Below are positions 62,843-64,000 of a DNA stretch of 64,000 nucleotides, in pieces. A program made the translations under genes and the position numbers. Position 1 is the first letter of the stretch; every line of letters begins with the position of its first letter. The stretch lies in NCBI GenBank assembly GCA_037833965.1, contig AP031357.1, positions 14,838,001 through 14,902,000 on the forward strand, given 5' to 3'. The notes under the pieces were generated by a model. That model did not search any database. It saw only the letters and a list, made by a program, of their open reading frames with translations, and was not told the DNA's origin. The stretch is from Marchantia polymorpha subsp. ruderalis. Taxonomy: Eukaryota; Streptophyta; Marchantiopsida; Marchantiales; Marchantiaceae.

Positions 62843-64000
62843 AAATCTTCATCGGCACATCCACTCTCTGTTTCCAAACTGAACATAATTAGTTGCCCTC
62901 GATCTCCAAACAATTGTGTTCCTCACCGTTCGTTCGTTTGTTGCTCTTCGGGTTTGGGATCACCAGCAAACTCCTGCCATCCTAGCTGACCAATTTTCTG
63001 AAAGCTTCTTAATATGCCCTCGGACTGGTCAGCTGTGAAGTGTAAGCCTCACAGTGTATGCTGGATCACGCTGTGATCACGCATACATAGAGATCGTGAA
63101 AACGACAGTTCTCTACAAACAATGCTCAGTAGTCAACACGGCCTCTGAAGTCTATGAACTGTTCGTACGCGTCAGGGATCTAGGATTGGGCCAGCTCGAT
63201 GTGGAGAAAGGAGTCAACGTCTGCAACATGTGCACGAGAAATTATTAAGTACTTCAGGAATTACCACGTCACATCCCTGGCTCAGGATTCGAATCATTTC
63301 AGCTTCCCTTTAGAAGGCCCCCTGAACTCTTACTCTAGTCAGAGCTTGTCATTGAAAAGGCCCCTAATCTCGCATTTGATCTTTCTAGTTTCAATATGGA
63401 GACTTGTAAAGCCAAACCTAGATCTTGTTAGGACGGGTTATTCAAGGATTAGTGTATGGTAGACTTGTAGGGCCCTACATTTGTGGAAGTTTTGATTCGT
63501 TTCTATCCGTTATTTATAAATGTTGGTGATCATGCTCTATATGATAACCTTGCATATGACTTTTTGCTAATAAATCGGGAGAAGGGTAAGCCTTAGTCAT
63601 TAATACAAATTAAAGTAAGTTGGGCATCAGGTCTGGGAAACTTTGGCCAGAAACAATTGAAGATATTTCACTCAGATCCATGGAGCTAGAGATGGTCAAA
63701 TGTTTTTACTAATGTGCAATACATTTTACTAACTGACCGAATCTCCTCATTGTCCGCAGGCATGTGCCGGAGGATACCGAGGTACCGGACGCGCATCCAT
63801 CAGGTTAGAACCGTGCCGACGGGAACCGCCAGCCCTTCCAGGCGGTGAGGGGACGTGCAACGAACGCATCTAAGGTTCTCAACGGGTTGCGGGGCGGTAC
63901 TTCTCAAAATTTTCGGTATCGCCTGACAGGGACAGCGGAGCCCAAACCCACCTATGCCCATGAGTGTGGAGGATATTACTTTCATATCGGTGGGCTCAAG
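62843..64000. other. 5' flank of the DUF247 gene and unassigned right edge
   Basis: The first few hundred bases are presumably promoter and 5' UTR of the minus-strand gene; no clear TATA box stands out. From about 63.75 kb a GC-richer block (GCCTGACAGGGACAGCGGAG and neighbours) begins abruptly and runs off the edge. I could not match it to rRNA, tRNA, snRNA or a transposon end. Confidence 0.4.

Noticed and set aside
63750..64000. Ribosomal RNA gene at the right edge
   Set aside because: I compared it from memory with 5S and 5.8S landmarks and found no match.

Overview
The window looks like nuclear DNA of a land plant, with the style of a bryophyte (liverwort-like) genome. That lineage call is low-confidence inference. 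The evidence is: a DUF247 (UPF0481) gene; a many-intron F-box/SirB1/YccV gene with GT-AG and one GC-AG intron; Ty3/gypsy chromovirus and Ty1/copia remains; and GC-rich, CT/CTCGC-rich gene-start islands alternating with very AT-rich gene-poor stretches.

Three protein-coding genes can be supported. (1) Plus strand, 17,419-22,472, about 17 exons: an FBXO21-like protein (F-box, SirB1 transglutaminase-like fold, YccV-like domain), preceded by a GC-rich island at about 14.0-17.4 kb. (2) Minus strand, 28,223 to about 34,039 with the first coding exon unresolved, at least 11 exons: a large collagen-like (Gly-X-Y and Gly-Gly-X) protein with beta-rich and alpha/beta-looking domains behind the repeats. 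Its GC-rich 5' island lies at about 34.9-36.0 kb. Genes 1 and 2 converge. (3) Minus strand, 61,277-62,842, intronless: a DUF247 protein with a C-terminal membrane anchor.

The rest is mostly mobile-element sequence and intergenic DNA. A chromovirus-type LTR retrotransposon (50,017-56,054) has two 420-bp LTRs, a tRNA-iMet primer site, gag, protease, RT, RNase H, integrase and chromodomain, all with stops and frameshifts. It is flanked by a 5-bp duplication, TGAGG, and sits inside the integrase of an older gypsy element (about 48.3-50.0 kb and 56.06-56.31 kb). A reversed, truncated relative follows (about 56.32-57.21 kb), then a Ty1/copia RNase H remnant (57.2-57.7 kb). A second decayed copia pol lies at about 25.4-27.2 kb on the minus strand. 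Small DNA-transposon-like elements are seen at 38.9-39.5, 40.1-40.4 and 58.1-59.2 kb. Three perfect inverted repeats (37, 39 and 52 bp arms) could fold as long hairpins at 37.5, 39.7 and 42.6 kb.

Region by region: 0-3.5 kb GC-rich microsatellite-laden island, perhaps the start of a gene off the left edge; 3.5-14 kb no recognisable gene and very AT-rich from about 5.6 to 11.5 kb; 14-22.5 kb the F-box gene; 22.5-28.2 kb shared 3' region with decayed copia; 28.2-36 kb the collagen-like gene; 36-48.3 kb intergenic with hairpins and small elements; 48.3-57.7 kb nested retrotransposons; 57.7-61 kb AT-rich with a terminal-inverted-repeat element; 61-63 kb the DUF247 gene; 63-64 kb unassigned. The most unusual content is the collagen-like gene. 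Nothing suggests that the three genes form one pathway.
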